DNA from: Taxillus chinensis
Taxonomy: Eukaryota; Streptophyta; Magnoliopsida; Santalales; Loranthaceae
DNA length: 64,000 nt
Assembly: GCA_023512835.1 (NCBI GenBank)
Contig: CM042088.1
Span: 6,006,078 to 6,070,077 of the forward strand
Reading direction: 5' to 3'
Positions within the stretch are counted from its first letter, which is position 1. Each line of letters begins with the position of its first letter. The notes beneath the pieces are model-generated. The model was not told the DNA's origin, ran no database searches, and worked only from the letters and a program-made list of their open reading frames with translations. Below, one piece after another: positions 44,313 through 57,476 of this stretch. The translations under genes and the position numbers were made by a program.

Positions 44313-45990
44313 TTAGCTTAAAGAATTTGGTGGAATGCCCATCAATAATAGGAGTATTCTTGTTACCTGGTGCAGGTATGGGGAGTATATCATACTCTCC
44401 TCCTTTGTTTTGGTTGACCTCAGTACCTCCTTATAATCCATAGACACGACCACTTCTCGTCTTCTTCTCGGTTGTGGGGTCTCCTCTAATGACTGATTTG
44501 CAGTGGTATTTCCAGGGCACTGCGTTATCATTTTTGTAAGGGAATAAGGTGGCAGTTTGGATAATAAGAGAGCGGACCCCTTGTGCCAATGTGGCAATCT
44601 TTGATTTCTCCTTATATTCGATAATTAAAGGCTTGGGCGCCCCCAATACCTTGGTACACTCCATCGAAACCATACATGCCTTTTGTTCTTCTGACTACTA
44701 TGTGATTTCCAACCTTAGAGAGTTAATGAGAGTTTGCACAGCTTCCTGGAATTCAACGAATTCCTCAATATCATGTCCACAAGCTAATTCATGGTAGACA
44801 CAACATTTTTCCTAGTTTGTGCCTCTCGTGGTGTCAATTACCTCTCTGGTTACCAAGAACCCATTCTTATGTAGGATAAAGAACAGTTGATCCTTGCCCA
44901 TCTTGATCTCAGAAGCCTTTCTAGGAGGATTTCCATGCTTAGTCGTTATATTGGTGATATTGCTTGAGTGTTCAGGCAGAGGGTTGGTGCCCACATTAGG
45001 AGTACTGGTCATTTTGGATTAATCTAGCCATCCAGCATCTCTTAGGTGTTGGACCTTCTTTTTCAAAGCAAAGCAGTTCTCTGTATCATGTCCACTTCCG
45101 CCTCCATGGTATGCACAATGGGCATTACCTTTGTACCAGTCGGGATATGGAGCAGTCCGCTTTTTTAGGGGTACTGGACTAATGAGTCCTGCTGCCAACA
45201 ATCGAGTATAGGCTTCTGTGTATGTGATAGGAATTGGATCGAATTTGTGTTGCCCAACCCTCCCAGAATTCTGATTCTGTCAGGGCTGCTTTGACTGCTC
45301 GGGTCGAGGCTGGCTTGACTGAGGCATGTACAAGTTTCCTCCTTGTGGATGGTATTGCGGGAATTCCGATGGTGGGACTGATGCCACATAAGATGCCATG
45401 GGCTTCCCACCATAATATCCTAGCGCGATACACTATCCAAATTGTGCTCCAAAGGAGGTGAAGTCAATTTTAGGTTACCACACTGTCTGTGCTTCTTCTT
45501 CTTTTTTGCGATTGGGTGGCGTAGGCCTTCTACGAGTCTTGGTTTTATTCCCACCAAGTCTGCCTTCCCTGATGCCGCACTCAATTCTTTCCCCTGAGGT
45601 GACTAAGTCGGCAAAGCTGCTCGATACATTCCCAACCAGCTTTTCATAGTAAATGCCCTTTAAGGTACTAATAGGGTAGTGAGCTCTCATTGAATCAGTG
45701 GGGGCTGAACATCTATAGCTGCTTCTCTCCATCTTCAAGCATAAGTCTTGAAACTTTTCTTATCAGTTTTCTCGAATGACTGCAATGCTAATCTGTCTAG
45801 TGCTAGCTCCATGACATGTTTGTATTGCACTAAAAAGGCTGTGGCTAAGTCATTCGAAGTGTGGATACGACTACCTTCTAACTGAATGTACCATTATAAT
45901 GGCCCACCGGTTAAACTTTCTTGGAAGTAGTGCATAAGTAATTTGTCATTGTTGGTATGTGTGGCCAACTTGCGGCAATACATCGTCAAA
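44313..45990 (-). pseudogene. gag of Tat-E
   Basis: From about 45990: MYCRKLATHTNNDKLLMHYF, FQESLTGGP, and DLATAFLVQYKHVMELALDR lie in the gag core of Tat elements, with frequent stops. YKGNAHCAYHGGGSGHDTEN with KKKVQHLRDAGWL at 45130-45020 is the Tat-type His/Cys segment. The remainder to 44313 is low in known motifs. Confidence 0.75.
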
Positions 45991-46010
45991 TGGGTCTAAG
46001 CAAATAACTT

Positions 46011-46500
46011 TGAGCAAATCCCTGGAAGATCGCCATTATACACCTCTGAAATGTAGCAGGTGCATTACATAGACCAAATGACATCCTTTTGAAGGCAAAC
46101 GTGCCAAACGGGCACGTGAATGTTGTCTTCTCCTAATCCTCGGGCGCCACAGCGATCTAATTGTAGCCTGAATAGCCATCGAGGAAACAGTAGTAAGGGT
46201 AGCCTGCTAACCGGTCCAACATTTGATCAATGAAGGGCAGTGGGAAGTGGTCCTTGTGAGTCACCATGTTTAATTTGCGGTAGTCAATACAAACATGCCA
46301 CCCTATCACAATCCGGGAAGGAATGAGCTCATTTTCATCATTTCTTATAACGGTCATACCCCCTTCTTTGGAACCACATGCACTGGACTCACCCATGGGC
46401 TGTCAGAGATAGCGAAGATAATACCAGCTTTTCTCCACTTGAGAATTTCTTTGCCTATAACCTCTTTCATCGCAGGATTAAGCCTGCGCTGTTCGTGTGA
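46011..46500 (-). pseudogene. Reverse transcriptase N-terminal part of Ath-F
   Basis: Motifs [48 protein letters not shown] and [11 protein letters not shown] show the first RT half, up to the region before the active site. A stop lies between GYN and the next block. The rest of RT, RNase H and integrase are missing; Tat-E gag follows directly. Confidence 0.88.
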
Positions 46501-46646
46501 GTCTCCTCCATCAAAATTTTGTGCATGCAAATTGCTGGACTGATCCCTTTAATATCATCAATAGTCCATCCCAAAGCCTTCTTATGACTTTGCAGTACCC
46601 TTAACAGTTGCTGGCTTTCATCAACAGCTAGTGATGTCATCAACTA

Positions 46647-47550
46647 TTACTGGTACCTTCCCGTTGAATCTAAAAATTCATATTTTAGATGTTCAGGGAG
46701 TTGTTTCAGTTCTGGAAGTTGTTCTTTAAGTGGAGACGGTTCTTTAGAGTTTAAAGGTTGCTCCTCAACTTGCTCAACCTCACCTTCTAGTTCTTCTTCC
46801 TTGCTTAGTTCAGTAAATTCAACCTGCTGCAGCTCGTGGTCAAGGCTCTTGGTGACGATGTTCTCTTCAAAGTATTCTTCCATGAAGTTTGCTATGTCAT
46901 CCACCCAAAAGCAGCTTAAATAGTCATCCTGCCTTCTCATTGATTTCTCCATATTAAATACCACTACCTCTTCATCCACACGAAGAGTCAGCTCTCCTAA
47001 ACTCACATCAATGAGTGCACGGCCTATTCTCAGAAATGGTCTACCTAAAATGAGTTGCGCTCCTCTGTCCTCTGCCATGTCTAGCACCACAAAGTCAGCA
47101 GGGAAAATGAACTTATCCACCATTACTAATACATCTTTTATAATCCCCTCCGGCTTCGCAATGGATCAGCCAACGAACTGAAGGGAAATGGATGTGGGCT
47201 TTATCCCTTGCAACCTTAATATTTTGTACATTTACTTTGGCATTAAATTTATACTTGCCCCCAAATCACAAAGAGCTTGCTCCAACTGTGAGCTCCGGAT
47301 CGTGCAGGACAACGTGAAGCTACCCGAATCCTTAAGCTTTGGTGGTGGCTTGTGATGCACCACAGCACTAATCTCATTGGTCAGCACTACCATCTCGCAA
47401 TCTTCGTAGCGTCTCTTGTTGGACAGCAAGTCTTTTAGGAATTTGACGTACTTGGGCATTTGCTCTAAAGCTTCAATGAAGGGAATGTTCACTTCCAACT
47501 TCTTGAATATCTCCAAAAATTTACAGAACTGAGCGTCCATCTTTTGCTTC
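46647..47550 (-). pseudogene. Protease and linker of Ath-F
   Basis: 47540-47232 begins FCKFLEIFKKLEVNIPFIEA and carries the intact protease site ALCDLGASINLMPK (Ath-1 has Arg at the Gly). After a stop the frame continues VDKFIFPADFVVLDMAEDRG and LILGRPFLRIGRALID, then a Glu-rich linker to 46647. Frame and order match Ath-1 (7221-5998). Confidence 0.9.
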
Positions 47551-49312
47551 TGTCACGCCCCAAATTTCCTTCCCCTTTGGAAATGGGTAATGACTATCCA
47601 TGCCCGCACCCGAAGGGTCAAGACTTCGGTGTAAACACCAAAGTGAGGACACCTACCGCGGGTGCTGTCCTATCCCTGTATCACATGTCAACATGCCAAG
47701 GGGCATGTACCTGTTTCCATGCCAACCACACCACCACAATATACATACATACGGTATTCACAACCCAAAACATCAATTACATTGCTCAGAGGTTTCAAGC
47801 TCTTTTATAACCCACTAGGGAACAAGCTCCCAATAATAAAACCAGGGTACACAGTTCAAGCAAACAGAATCTCAAATACAACAAAATAACCAAATGTATA
47901 TATATATATATATAAGGCCATACAGCCCCAGCGGCCTACCAACTCAGCTCTTCCGCCTATCGCCTGCTAGGTCCTGCAAAGAACAGTTCATAGGAGGGGT
48001 GAGCACACCACGCCTCGCTAGGGATCAAGTCTCCCCGGTCCCTGTCCCACTCTAAAACTATGCATGTCAAGTGGGTGCATGTGCTCGTGTAGTGACTTAA
48101 GCTAAAACTACAACCATCGCCCAAGTAACACACCTCATACCTCTCGCGATAGGAGGGCAGAGGACACCCCGCCACCACGGCGACGTGACATGCCACACCA
48201 GGCAAATGTGAATCTCATCTCAAGGGGTACAGTATAATGACTGTCCCATACTCAGCTCATTTTGCCCTCGTTTCTGGGGTTCTTATCTCAACTCCCCGCG
48301 TTTCTGGGGTTCTCATCTCAACTCAATAAACATAACTCATCAAACACAGTACAAACATGCAACTCATTCAACATACAGAAAACTCAACTCAGAATGTAAA
48401 ACAACAGATAGTCTTAGAACAATCAAATCATTACACATAACATCACCTAACCCCTCATGGTCCCAGAAGTCCACACATTTCTCACTCATAGTCTAGATCA
48501 TAAACAACCTTTCAAAGGAAGCTTATCCACCTCAAGGGGAGTTCAAACATCATTCTAACCATCCCAGAAGGTTCAGGGATGATTTTTAGCCAAAAACAAG
48601 GTTGCACGTGAAAAGGTCATTCTCACGTGCAGGGGTATTTCAACTCCTATGCCTCTAAGGAAGCTCCACCTAAAATTTGGGGCAATTTGGAGCAAGAACG
48701 AATCTGCAAGTGAAAAAGGCATTCTCACGTGCAGGCTCCAAAACCTTCCTTTTTGTCATTCTAATCATTTTTCCCTAAAGAACCAACCTCAAATTCGTCT
48801 TAGTTTAGAAGTTATTGAGGTTCTAAGCCCATAAACCGGGTCTAAATCCAACTCTGGCCTCACTCTCATTTGATTTCCCAATACCAGAGGCCTTAGCCAA
48901 GCCAAATATAGGGTTTTTCCTAAAATTTTCATCTAAATAATCTCAAGACAATGGGTATACAAATGACCCTTAACCCAAAGGCACAAATAATCTCACGCAG
49001 AAAATTTAGAAATTTAGAAAACTCGGACAAAAACCCCAGATCATCCATAGGCTCAAGGTGGAATTTAGAAACTCAATATATATAAAAAGGTCCCTTCTCA
49101 ACATCCCAGATCATCACATAAATTTTATTTTCTAGAAATCTGTAAGAGAGAGACGGCAAATAGACAAACTTGAAATCCCTACCTCGTATTGCAAAAAAAA
49201 GAATTGGGGAAAAGAACGGAGCGATTAGTGTCCTTGCTACCTCAACGCCTCCGGCCTCCCGTCGTCTGTAGGAAATCCTTGATCGTCAGGAACCCCTCCA
49301 CTCTGGATCGTC

Positions 49313-49349
<37 letters not shown>

Positions 49350-49758
49350 CGTGTGTGTGTGACGGCTACAGGGAAGGTAGGGTTTGGTTCTTCCTTTTCT
49401 TTTCTCCTATTTTATTTTTTTTATTATTTTGTTTTTAATAGAAGCCCAAGACCAAATGCAGCCCAATGGTTAAGTAAACCCAAGAAGAAAGGCAAAACAG
49501 CCCACTCTCTCTCATATTGGGTTTTTTCCTTCAAGGGAGGCCCAAAGCTCAAAATACAAACCCAGGTAATTTAAAAGGGAATAAAAATTATTTGTGAAAT
49601 CCCGAAAATACCCCTCAGGGCCATAAATCCCAAATTTAGTCCAAGTATAGTCAAAATTCTCCATTTGATGAGCACATCATTGTGCTGATATTCATTTGTT
49701 AAAATAAGGTCTCTAACTCAAGGCTGTCTCTAAGGCCCCTCAAATACGGGTCCTTACA
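47551..49758 (-). repeat. 3' LTR of Tek-D (2208 bp)
   Basis: Differs from the right LTR by scattered substitutions and by about 55 bp near 48540, where the right LTR has an extra G-box pair. TA run at 47898-47914 and CT tract at 49313-49347. No gene inside. Confidence 0.96.
48605..48731 (-). promoter_or_regulatory. Paired G-boxes in Tek-D left LTR
   Basis: CACGTG at 48605-48610 and 48624-48629 face each other, followed by CAAGTG 48707-48712 with CACGTG 48726-48731. Spacing between partners is 19 bp in both pairs. They lie downstream of the likely TATA region, unlike in Athila LTRs. Confidence 0.6.
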
Positions 49759-49772
49759 TCCTCTCCCCCTTA
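49759..49772 (-). other. Polypurine tract of Tek-D
   Basis: Minus strand TAAGGGGGAGAGGA next to the LTR start TGTAAGGACCCG. Confidence 0.92.
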
Positions 49773-49943
49773 AAGACTTTTCGTCCTCGAAAAGAAAATG
49801 CGGAATTAAAAGAAACAACAACTACAACCAAAGAATAGACCACTAACACAAATGAATACACGCATCAAACAACCAGTTGGACAAGTACGCATCAAACACG
49901 CATCAAAGAATAGACTATGTTGATGTTTGCCTTCCTCCCCCCT

Positions 49944-51248
49944 TCAAGGTTGTTCGTCCTCGAACAGGTCAGGGTAGTGAGCACGCATCTCAGCCTCATG
50001 TTCCCAAGTCTCTTCCTCCATACCATGGTGTTTCCACAACACCCGAACCAACAGAATAGTCTTACCTCGTAGCTGCTTCACGCGCCTATCCAAAATACGA
50101 ATTGGTGCCTCAACAATCGTCACATCCTCCCCAATATCCAGGGTACTCCAATCCAGCACATGTGTGGGATCTGGATGGTATTTCCGTAACTAGGATACGT
50201 GGAAAACATCATGAACTCTGCTCAAACTGTGAGGTAATGCCAACCTATAAGCAACGGGTCCAACTCTGCTCAAAATCTCGAACGGTCCAATGTATCGTGG
50301 AGATAACTTGGATCCCTTTCCAAATCGCTTATGCCCTCTCCGTGGAGAAACACGAAGAAACACGTGGTCTCCAACCAAAAACTCCAATGGTCTGCGTCGG
50401 CAATCCGCATAAGACTTTTGTCTACTCTGTGCCGTAAGAAGGCGCTGCCTAATCAGTTGGACTTTTGCCGTGGCCTCTTGGACCAATTGAGGTCCCAACA
50501 TAGCTACCTCTCCAGCTTCTGCCCAACATAATGGAGACCGACAAGGTCTGCCATACAATGCCTCAAACGGAGCCATCCCAATAGAAGCCTGGTAACTATT
50601 ATTATAGGCAAACTCTACCAAAGGAAGGTGAGAAGCCCCTGATCCCCCAAAATCAAGCACACAAGCTCTCAATAGGTCTTCCAACATTTGAATGGTCCTC
50701 TCTGACTGACCATCAGTCTCAGGATGGAAAACAGTACTCAAATTAAGCCGCGTCCCCAATGCCTCTTACAAACCATTCCAAAACCGAGAAGTGAATTGTG
50801 CATCTCTGTCTGAAACGATAGACAAAGGCACTCCATGCAATCGCACAATCTCATCAACATACAGCTGGCTCAATGTTCCAATGGAGTCTCGCTCCCGAAT
50901 AGCCAAGAAATGGGCCGATTTAGTCAATCGGTCTACAATGACCCAAATCATATGCTTCCTCCTAGAAGTGGTAGGAAGTCCTGTCACAAAATCCATGGTA
51001 ATAAGCTCCCACTTCCACTCAGCCACAGGCAATGGTCAGACTCGACCAGCAGGTCGTGGGTGCTCTGCCTTTACTTGTTGACAAGTAAGGCACCTGGAAA
51101 CAAACTCAGCTATACACCTCTTCAGTCCTGGCCACCAGAACTGTGCTCGCACAGCATGATACATCTTAGTCCCTCCTGGATGCACAGCCAAACGGGAATG
51201 ATGAAACTCCCTCATCACATCCTCGCGTAAGGAGGGTGGTACTATCAA
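49944..51248 (-). pseudogene. Integrase and chromodomain of Tek-D
   Basis: One frame from 51248 to 49944 with stops near 51033, 50763 and 50187. Zinc domain: HHSRLAVHP and SRCLTCQQVKAEH. Core: Asp in TMDFVTGLP, Asp in [13 protein letters not shown], Glu in TDGQSERTIQML. The GPF/Y part reads YIGPFEILSRVGPVAYRLAL. The chromodomain at the end has LLVRVLWKHHGMEEETWEHE and MRAHYPDLFEDEQP. Chromodomain integrases target histone-marked chromatin, which fits an insertion into other elements. Confidence 0.93.
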
Positions 51249-51262
51249 GCGCCCCTGAAATC

Positions 51263-53305
51263 TCAGCTCATGCTCAGTTCCTTCTGTCCATTCCTCACAA
51301 GTTCACCAGCCTCTATCTGGGCCCGGATCACTTCACAGTCCACGTCCCCCAACTGTCCCTCAGGGACACGATGGTATAACTCTGGCATTACAGCAATAGA
51401 ACATAGGACTGCTTCCCCATTTCTAAAATCAGGCTGTACCTGCAGCACTGCTAACCGTTCCATCATTTTCCATTCTCTCATGGAAACCTCAGCTTTTCCC
51501 TTCCTACTCAGTGCATCTGCAACTACATTCCCCTTTCCAGGTGTGTAGGAGAGTGTAAAGTCAAACATCTGCAAGTACTCCACCCATCTCCTCTGTCTCA
51601 AATTCAGATCCCTCTGGGTGAAGATGTACTGTAGGCTCTTGTGGTCAGTGTATACCACAAATTTCTCCCCCAGCAGGTAATGTTGCCACGACTTCAAGCC
51701 AAAGATAACTACTGCTAATTCCAGATCATGAGTTGGGTAATTCTGTTCATGGGGCTTAAGCTGTCGTGAGCCATAAGCTATGACTTTGTGTTCCTGCATC
51801 AGAACACACCCCAATCCAACGCGGGATGCATCACGATACACCTTGTAAGGCACTCCATCCCGTGGTAGACTCAAAACTGGTGCAGTAGTCAAACGAGTCT
51901 TCAATTCCTCAAAAGCTCGCTAACACTTGTCCGTCCACTCGAATTTAACTCCTTTTCGTGTCAGGGCTGTCATCGGTGCTGCTAACCGAGAGAACCCTTC
52001 CACGAAATGCCTATAATATCCTGCCAGACCCAAGAAACTACGGATCTCAAAAACATTCGTGGGCCTTTTCCAAGATGATACAGACTCAATCTTGGTTGGG
52101 TCCACTCTAACTCCCTCGGCAGATACCACATGCGCAAGAAAATGCACCTCTTGCATCCAGAAGTTACACTTGCTGAATTTAGCATACAACTGGTGGTATC
52201 GGAGCGTCTGTAACACCATAGTCAAATGCTCCTCATGCTCCTCTCGGGTCCTTGAGTATACAAGGATGTCATCAATAAATACCACCACAAAGGAATCTAG
52301 GTACGGGGAAAATACCTGATTCATCAGGTGCATGAACACCGCTGGTGCATTCGTGAGCCCGAAAGGCATCACTAACCACTCATAGTGCCCATATCTACAC
52401 CTGAAAGCAGTCTTAGGAATATCCTCGCTCCTGACCCTCACCTGATGATACCCAGAACGCAAATCAATCTTTGAAAACCACTGTGCCCCACTCAGCTAGT
52501 CAAACAGATCATCAATCCTCGGCAAAGGGTATTTGTTCTTTACTGTCACTTGGTTCAGCTTTCGATAATCGATGCAGAGTCGTAGTGAACCGTCTGCCTT
52601 TCTAGCAAACAAGACTGGTGCACCCCAAGGTGATGTACTTGGGCGAATGAAACTTTTATCTCCTAACTCCTTTATTTGCTTTTGAAGCTCCCTCAACTCG
52701 ACAGGTCCCATCCGGTATGCCACTTGTGAGATAGGTCCCACCCCTGGCAATAACTCGATTGTGAACTCAACACTCCTGTGTGGAGGCAACTCCAGTAACT
52801 CCCCAGGAAACACATCCTGAAAATTTTCAACAATAACTGGCCACACTCGTTTTTCAGTATTACCTTCCTCCTCAAAAGTAAGTGTAGCAAGCCTATGGGT
52901 AACACTACCCCATAGCCCTCCCGTCAGTCCAGCCCTCCCGGCATTCTCATCCCATTCCCCCACTAGGGTACAGAGTAACCCTGTGGGTGAAATAAATGAC
53001 ACCCGCCGTCTATAACAGTTAATCTTAGCCTGGAAGGCCATTAACCAGTCCATCCCTAAAATCAAATCAAAGGTCCTCATGGGCATCACATACAAATCAA
53101 ATGTGACCTCAACATCTCCTATCGTAAGCATACACTCACGACACACTCGGTTTATTGTCGATGCACCTCCCACAGGTGACTCAACACTGAGGGGCTTATC
53201 TGCCCTCACACAATCAAGTCCAAGGCTCTCAACCAAGGACTTAGCAATCAAGGAGCACGAAGCTCCGGTATCAAACAAGACAGCAACTATAGTGCGAGAT
53301 ATCAA
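51263..53305 (-). pseudogene. Protease, reverse transcriptase and RNase H of Tek-D
   Basis: One frame with stops near 52494 and 51918. Protease: [78 protein letters not shown] and the active site [12 protein letters not shown]. RNase [17 protein letters not shown] (usual Cys-Asp-Ala is Arg-Asp-Ala), [11 protein letters not shown] and [12 protein letters not shown], ending [13 protein letters not shown]. It is one frame off from gag (overlap at 53302-53305) and from integrase. Confidence 0.93.
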
Positions 53306-54726
53306 ACCACCAAAGGTCCGGCTTCGCCTTCCTCGGAGGATAATGGCAACTCCTCCTGCTCGGATGGTGCTGAAGTAAGTGCAAATACTCTGCCATGGTT
53401 TGCCTTGCTATTAGCCTCTCCTGTTTGTCCTTTGATCCCTGTCTGATGTCCACTTGGATGATTCTCTGAACTGCCTTGTGGTTGCTTCTCTCCCTGTGGC
53501 CTTGCATGAGTGGAACCAGCCTGACTCGCCTGCCATGAACGTGTTGGCCTCGGAGTCGGGGCCCGAAAGTGGGTCTCACTCCTCCCTCCTGATGCGAATC
53601 CACTAGCTCCCCGATTGTTCCCCTTACTGAAACACACCGTACTAATGTGTCCTGTCTTCCCACAGCTATGGCACTGCAGGTGCTGCTTGGGACACTCACG
53701 TTTCATGTGTCCAGTTTGGCCACAACAAGTACACTCACGTGGGATACCTCCAGCTGAGTTCTCCGGTCCTCCAGAATAACGGGACTTTGGTGGAGCCATT
53801 GGTGATTGGCCCTTGTCCCTGGAGAAACTGCTACCTCCAAGCTCAACTCTCGGTTTCTTGGAGTCTCCCTGCTTATCGCGCGTACTCTGTGCTAGCCGCT
53901 CCTGATGAGCCTGTTTACCCTCCTCCAGTCCTCTTTCCACAATCTTAGATGTCTCCACGACCTCCGCATAGGTCCTCAGCCGCAGCATCTCCACCCTCTG
54001 CTTCAGGGCAGGCCTGAGTCCCATGGTAAACTTATGGGCCTTCAGGTCCTCTCTAGAGATTGCCTCAGGGGCAAACCGGCTTAGTCCTCGGAATTCACGC
54101 TCATACTCAGACACAGTGCGTGATCCTTGTTTCAAACCACTGAATTCCTCCCGTTTCTGCCACCGCAAGGACTCCGGGAAGTACTCTTCATGGAACAACT
54201 AAAGGAACTCCTCCTATGACAAGGTCTGCATGTCCCGGCTACCTGAAATGCTGAGCCACCACTCTAAGGCTACCTCTTCCAACTGCCTGACTGCTAACCT
54301 CACTTTATCCTCCTCCCGAGGTCGGAGAAAGGAGAACACGTGCTCAATCTGTCGCAGCCAATGCTCTGCTGCTAGAGGATCAGCTCCTCCCTTGAACCTC
54401 GGTGGCTATTCCTTCCGGAACCGGGTCACCACATCTTCCTCCTCCCTTCTCACCGGTATCTCTTGTCTACGTGGAGGCTCTGTCTCATGGAGTGGAGAAG
54501 GTAGCACTGTCTGCTGTGCCATCATCTCCCGCCTAATCTCATCTCGGATCTCTCCCCTGAGATCCTCTCGCACGCCTTGTACATTCTCACTCAAGGCCCT
54601 AACTTGGGCCATGATCCGCTCCATGGGATCATCGCCCTCCGTTTGCAGCCTTCCCTCTTGTCCAGCACGTGCAGAAGGCTCATCCTCTGCAGCTGGGGTA
54701 GCCCGGGTAATTTTCCTAGGAGGCAT
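53302..54726 (-). pseudogene. gag of Tek-D
   Basis: Starts MPPRKITRATPAAEDEPSAR at 54726 and holds one frame to 53302 with three stops: after RFRKE (about 54405), and two near 54225 and 54200 around EEFL. The gag core includes LRLRTYAEVVETSKIVERGL and MGLRPALKQRVEM. Both zinc knuckles are intact: CTCCGQTGHMKREC and CHSCGKTGHISTVC. It encodes the capsid/nucleocapsid of the particle. Confidence 0.93.
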
Positions 54727-55201
54727 TGTCTACACATTTGAAAAACAAGTGGAGCTGGAATCAATATCTCTCAAGCTCAGTACACTCTCACCTCTAGGAC
54801 CAGGAGGTACTCAAACAACATCTCATAATCATACACATCATGTTCACAAGATCTCAACATACATATTACAATCTCATACTTTAAATTTTTCAACACATCA
54901 CAGTTTCTCAAATTAGCATGTCTCAACACTTTCCATAGTATTCACATTTCAATTCATTGTATGCTCATTTCAAATCAGTTACTCACTCATATTATGATTA
55001 AGCTAGTGCCCTTAATGCCAATGCATGTATGCACCCCCATCCCAAATGCAAATGCCCTACTCCTTGGTCTAACTACCCCTGAGTGCACCCCAGAAAACCA
55101 GATAGAACCACGGTGATCAGGCGTGTCCTATACAGCCTCCTAAGGGTCTCAGAAGCAGTTATCCCTCCCCACTATCCTAAGTCCACTAGACCATGAACTT
55201 G

Positions 55202-55214
55202 GGCTTTGATACCA
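55202..55214 (-). other. Primer-binding site of Tek-D
   Basis: Minus strand TGGTATCAAAGCC, 3 nt after the LTR end, matching initiator Met-tRNA with one change. Confidence 0.92.
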
Positions 55215-55217
55215 TAT

Positions 55218-57027
55218 TGTCACGCCCCAAATTTCCTTCCCCTTTGGAAATGGGTAATAACTGCCCATGCCCGCACCCGAAGGGTCAAGGGTTCGGTGTA
55301 AACACCAAAGTGAGGACACTTACCGCGGGTGCTGTCCTATCCCTGTATCACATGTCAACATGCCAAGGGGCATGTACCTGTTTCCATGCCAACCACACCA
55401 CCACAATATACATACATACGGTATTCACAACCCAAAACATCAATTACATTGCTCATAGGCTTCAAGCTCTTTTACAACCCACTAGGGAACAAGCTCCCAA
55501 TAATAAAACCAGGGTACACAGTTCAAGCAAACAGAATCTCAAATACAACGAAATAACCAAATGTATATATATATAAGGCCATACAGCCCTAGCGGCCTAC
55601 CAACTCAGCTCTTCCGCCTATCGCCTGCTAGGTCCTGCAAAGAACAGTTCATAGGAGGGGTGAGCACACCATAGCTCAGTAGGGATCAAGTCTCCCCAGT
55701 CCCGTCCCACTCTAAAACTATGCATGTCAAGTGGATGCATGTGCTCGTGTAGTGACTTAAGCTAAAACTACAACCATCACCCAGTAAACACACCTCATAC
55801 CTCTGCCTGCACAGGAGGGCAGAGGACACCCCACCACCACGGCGACGTGACATGCCACACCAGGCAAATGTGAATCTCATCTCAAGGGCTATAGTATAAT
55901 GACTGTCCCATACTCAGCTCATTTCCCCGCGTTTCTGGGGTTCTTATCTCAACTCCCTGCATTTCTGGGGTTCTCATCTCAACTCAATAAACGTAACTCA
56001 ACAAACACAGTACAAACATGTAACTCATTCAACATACAGAAAACTCAACTCAGAATGTAAAACAATAGATAGTCTTAGAACAATCAAATCATTACACATA
56101 ACATCACCTAACCCCTCATGGTCCCAGAAGTCCACACATTTCTCACTCATAGTCTAGATCATAAATAACCTTTCAAAGGAAGCTTATCCACCTCAAGGGG
56201 AGCCCAAAACAAGCTGCACGTGACAACCTATTGTCACGTGCAGAGGAAAATTAACTCCAAACATCATTCTAACCATCCCAGAAGGTTCAGGGATGGTTTT
56301 TAGCCAAAAACAAGGTTGCACGTGAAAAGGTCATTCTCATGTGCAGGGGTATTTCAACTCCTATGCCTCTAAGGAAGCTCCACCTAAAATTTGGGGCAAT
56401 TTGGAGCAAGAACGAATCTGCAAGTGAAAAAGGCATTCTCACGTGCAGGCTCCAAAACCTTCCTTTTTGTCATTCTAATCATTTTTCCCTAAAGAACTAA
56501 CCTCAAATTCGTCTTAGTTTAGAAGTTATTAAGGTTCTAAGCCCATAAACCGGGTCTAAATCCAACTCTTGCCTCACTCTCATTTGATTTCCCAATACCA
56601 GAGGCCTTAGCCAAGCCAAATACAGGGTTTTTCCTAAAATTTTCATCTAAATAATCTCAAAACAATGGGTATACAAATGACCCCTAACCCAAAGGCACAA
56701 ATAATCTCACGCAGAAAATTTAGAAATTTAGAAAACTCGGATAAAAACCCCAGATCATCCATAGGCTCAAGGTGGAATTTAGAAACTCAATATATATAAA
56801 AAGGTCCCTTCTCAACATCCCAGATCATCACATAAATTTTATTTTCTAGAAATCTGTAAGAGAGAGACGGCAAATAGACAAACTTGAAATCCCTACCTCG
56901 TATTGCAAAAAAAAGAATTGGGGAAAAGAACGGAGCGATCAGTGTCCTTGCTACCTCAACGCCTCCGGCCTCCCGTCGTTTGTGGGAAATCCTTGATCGT
57001 CAGGAACCCCTCCACTCTGGATCGTCT

Positions 57028-57065
<38 letters not shown>

Positions 57066-57476
57066 GCGTGTGTGTGTGACGGCTACAGGGAAGGTAGGGT
57101 TTGGTTCTTCCTTTTCTTTTCTCCTATTTTATTTTTTTTATTATTTTGTTTTTAATAGAAGCCCAAGACCAAATGCAGCCCAATGGTTAAGTAAACCCAA
57201 GAAGAAAGGCAAAATAGCCCACTCTCTCTCATATTGGGTTTTTTCCTTGAAGGGAGGCCCAAAGCTCAAAATACAAACCCAGGTAATTTAAAAGGGAATA
57301 TAAAATTATTTGTGAAATCTCGAAAATACCCCTCAGGGCCTAAAATCCCAAATTTAGTCCAAGTACAGTCAAAATTCTCCATTTGATGAGCACATCATTG
57401 TGCTGATATTCATTTGTTAAAATAAGGTCTCTAACTCAAGGCTGTCTCTAAGGTCCCTCAAATACGGGTCCTTACA
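55218..57476 (-). repeat. 5' LTR of Tek-D (2259 bp)
   Basis: Pairs with 47551-49758. Followed by gcttc, the target duplication. CT tract at about 57035-57062. Contains one G-box pair more than the left LTR. Confidence 0.96.
56217..56445 (-). promoter_or_regulatory. Paired G-boxes in Tek-D right LTR
   Basis: Pairs: CACGTG 56217-56222 with 56235-56240 (absent from the left LTR); 56319-56324 with CATGTG 56338-56343; CAAGTG 56421-56426 with CACGTG 56440-56445. Confidence 0.6.

Larger units (their letters stand above)
43276..46010 (-). mobile_element. Tat-E: Tat-lineage gag-protease fragment
   Basis: Minus strand: gag core, Tat-type zinc segment, retropepsin-like domain, G-patch, then cut by LTR-A3. 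It joins Athila RT (Ath-F) near 46000-46015 without LTR or spacer, both on the same strand. Confidence 0.78.
47551..57476 (-). mobile_element. Tek-D: complete chromovirus (Tekay/Del-like)
   Basis: Two LTRs (47551-49758 and 55218-57476), TG/CA-type ends (TGTCACGCCCC, GGTCCTTACA on plus), a gcttc target duplication, a Met-tRNA primer site, gag, protease, RT, RNase H, integrase with chromodomain and a polypurine tract, all in the right order on the minus strand. Pol uses three frames and has several stops, so it is defective but structurally whole. The best reference element in the window. Confidence 0.96.
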
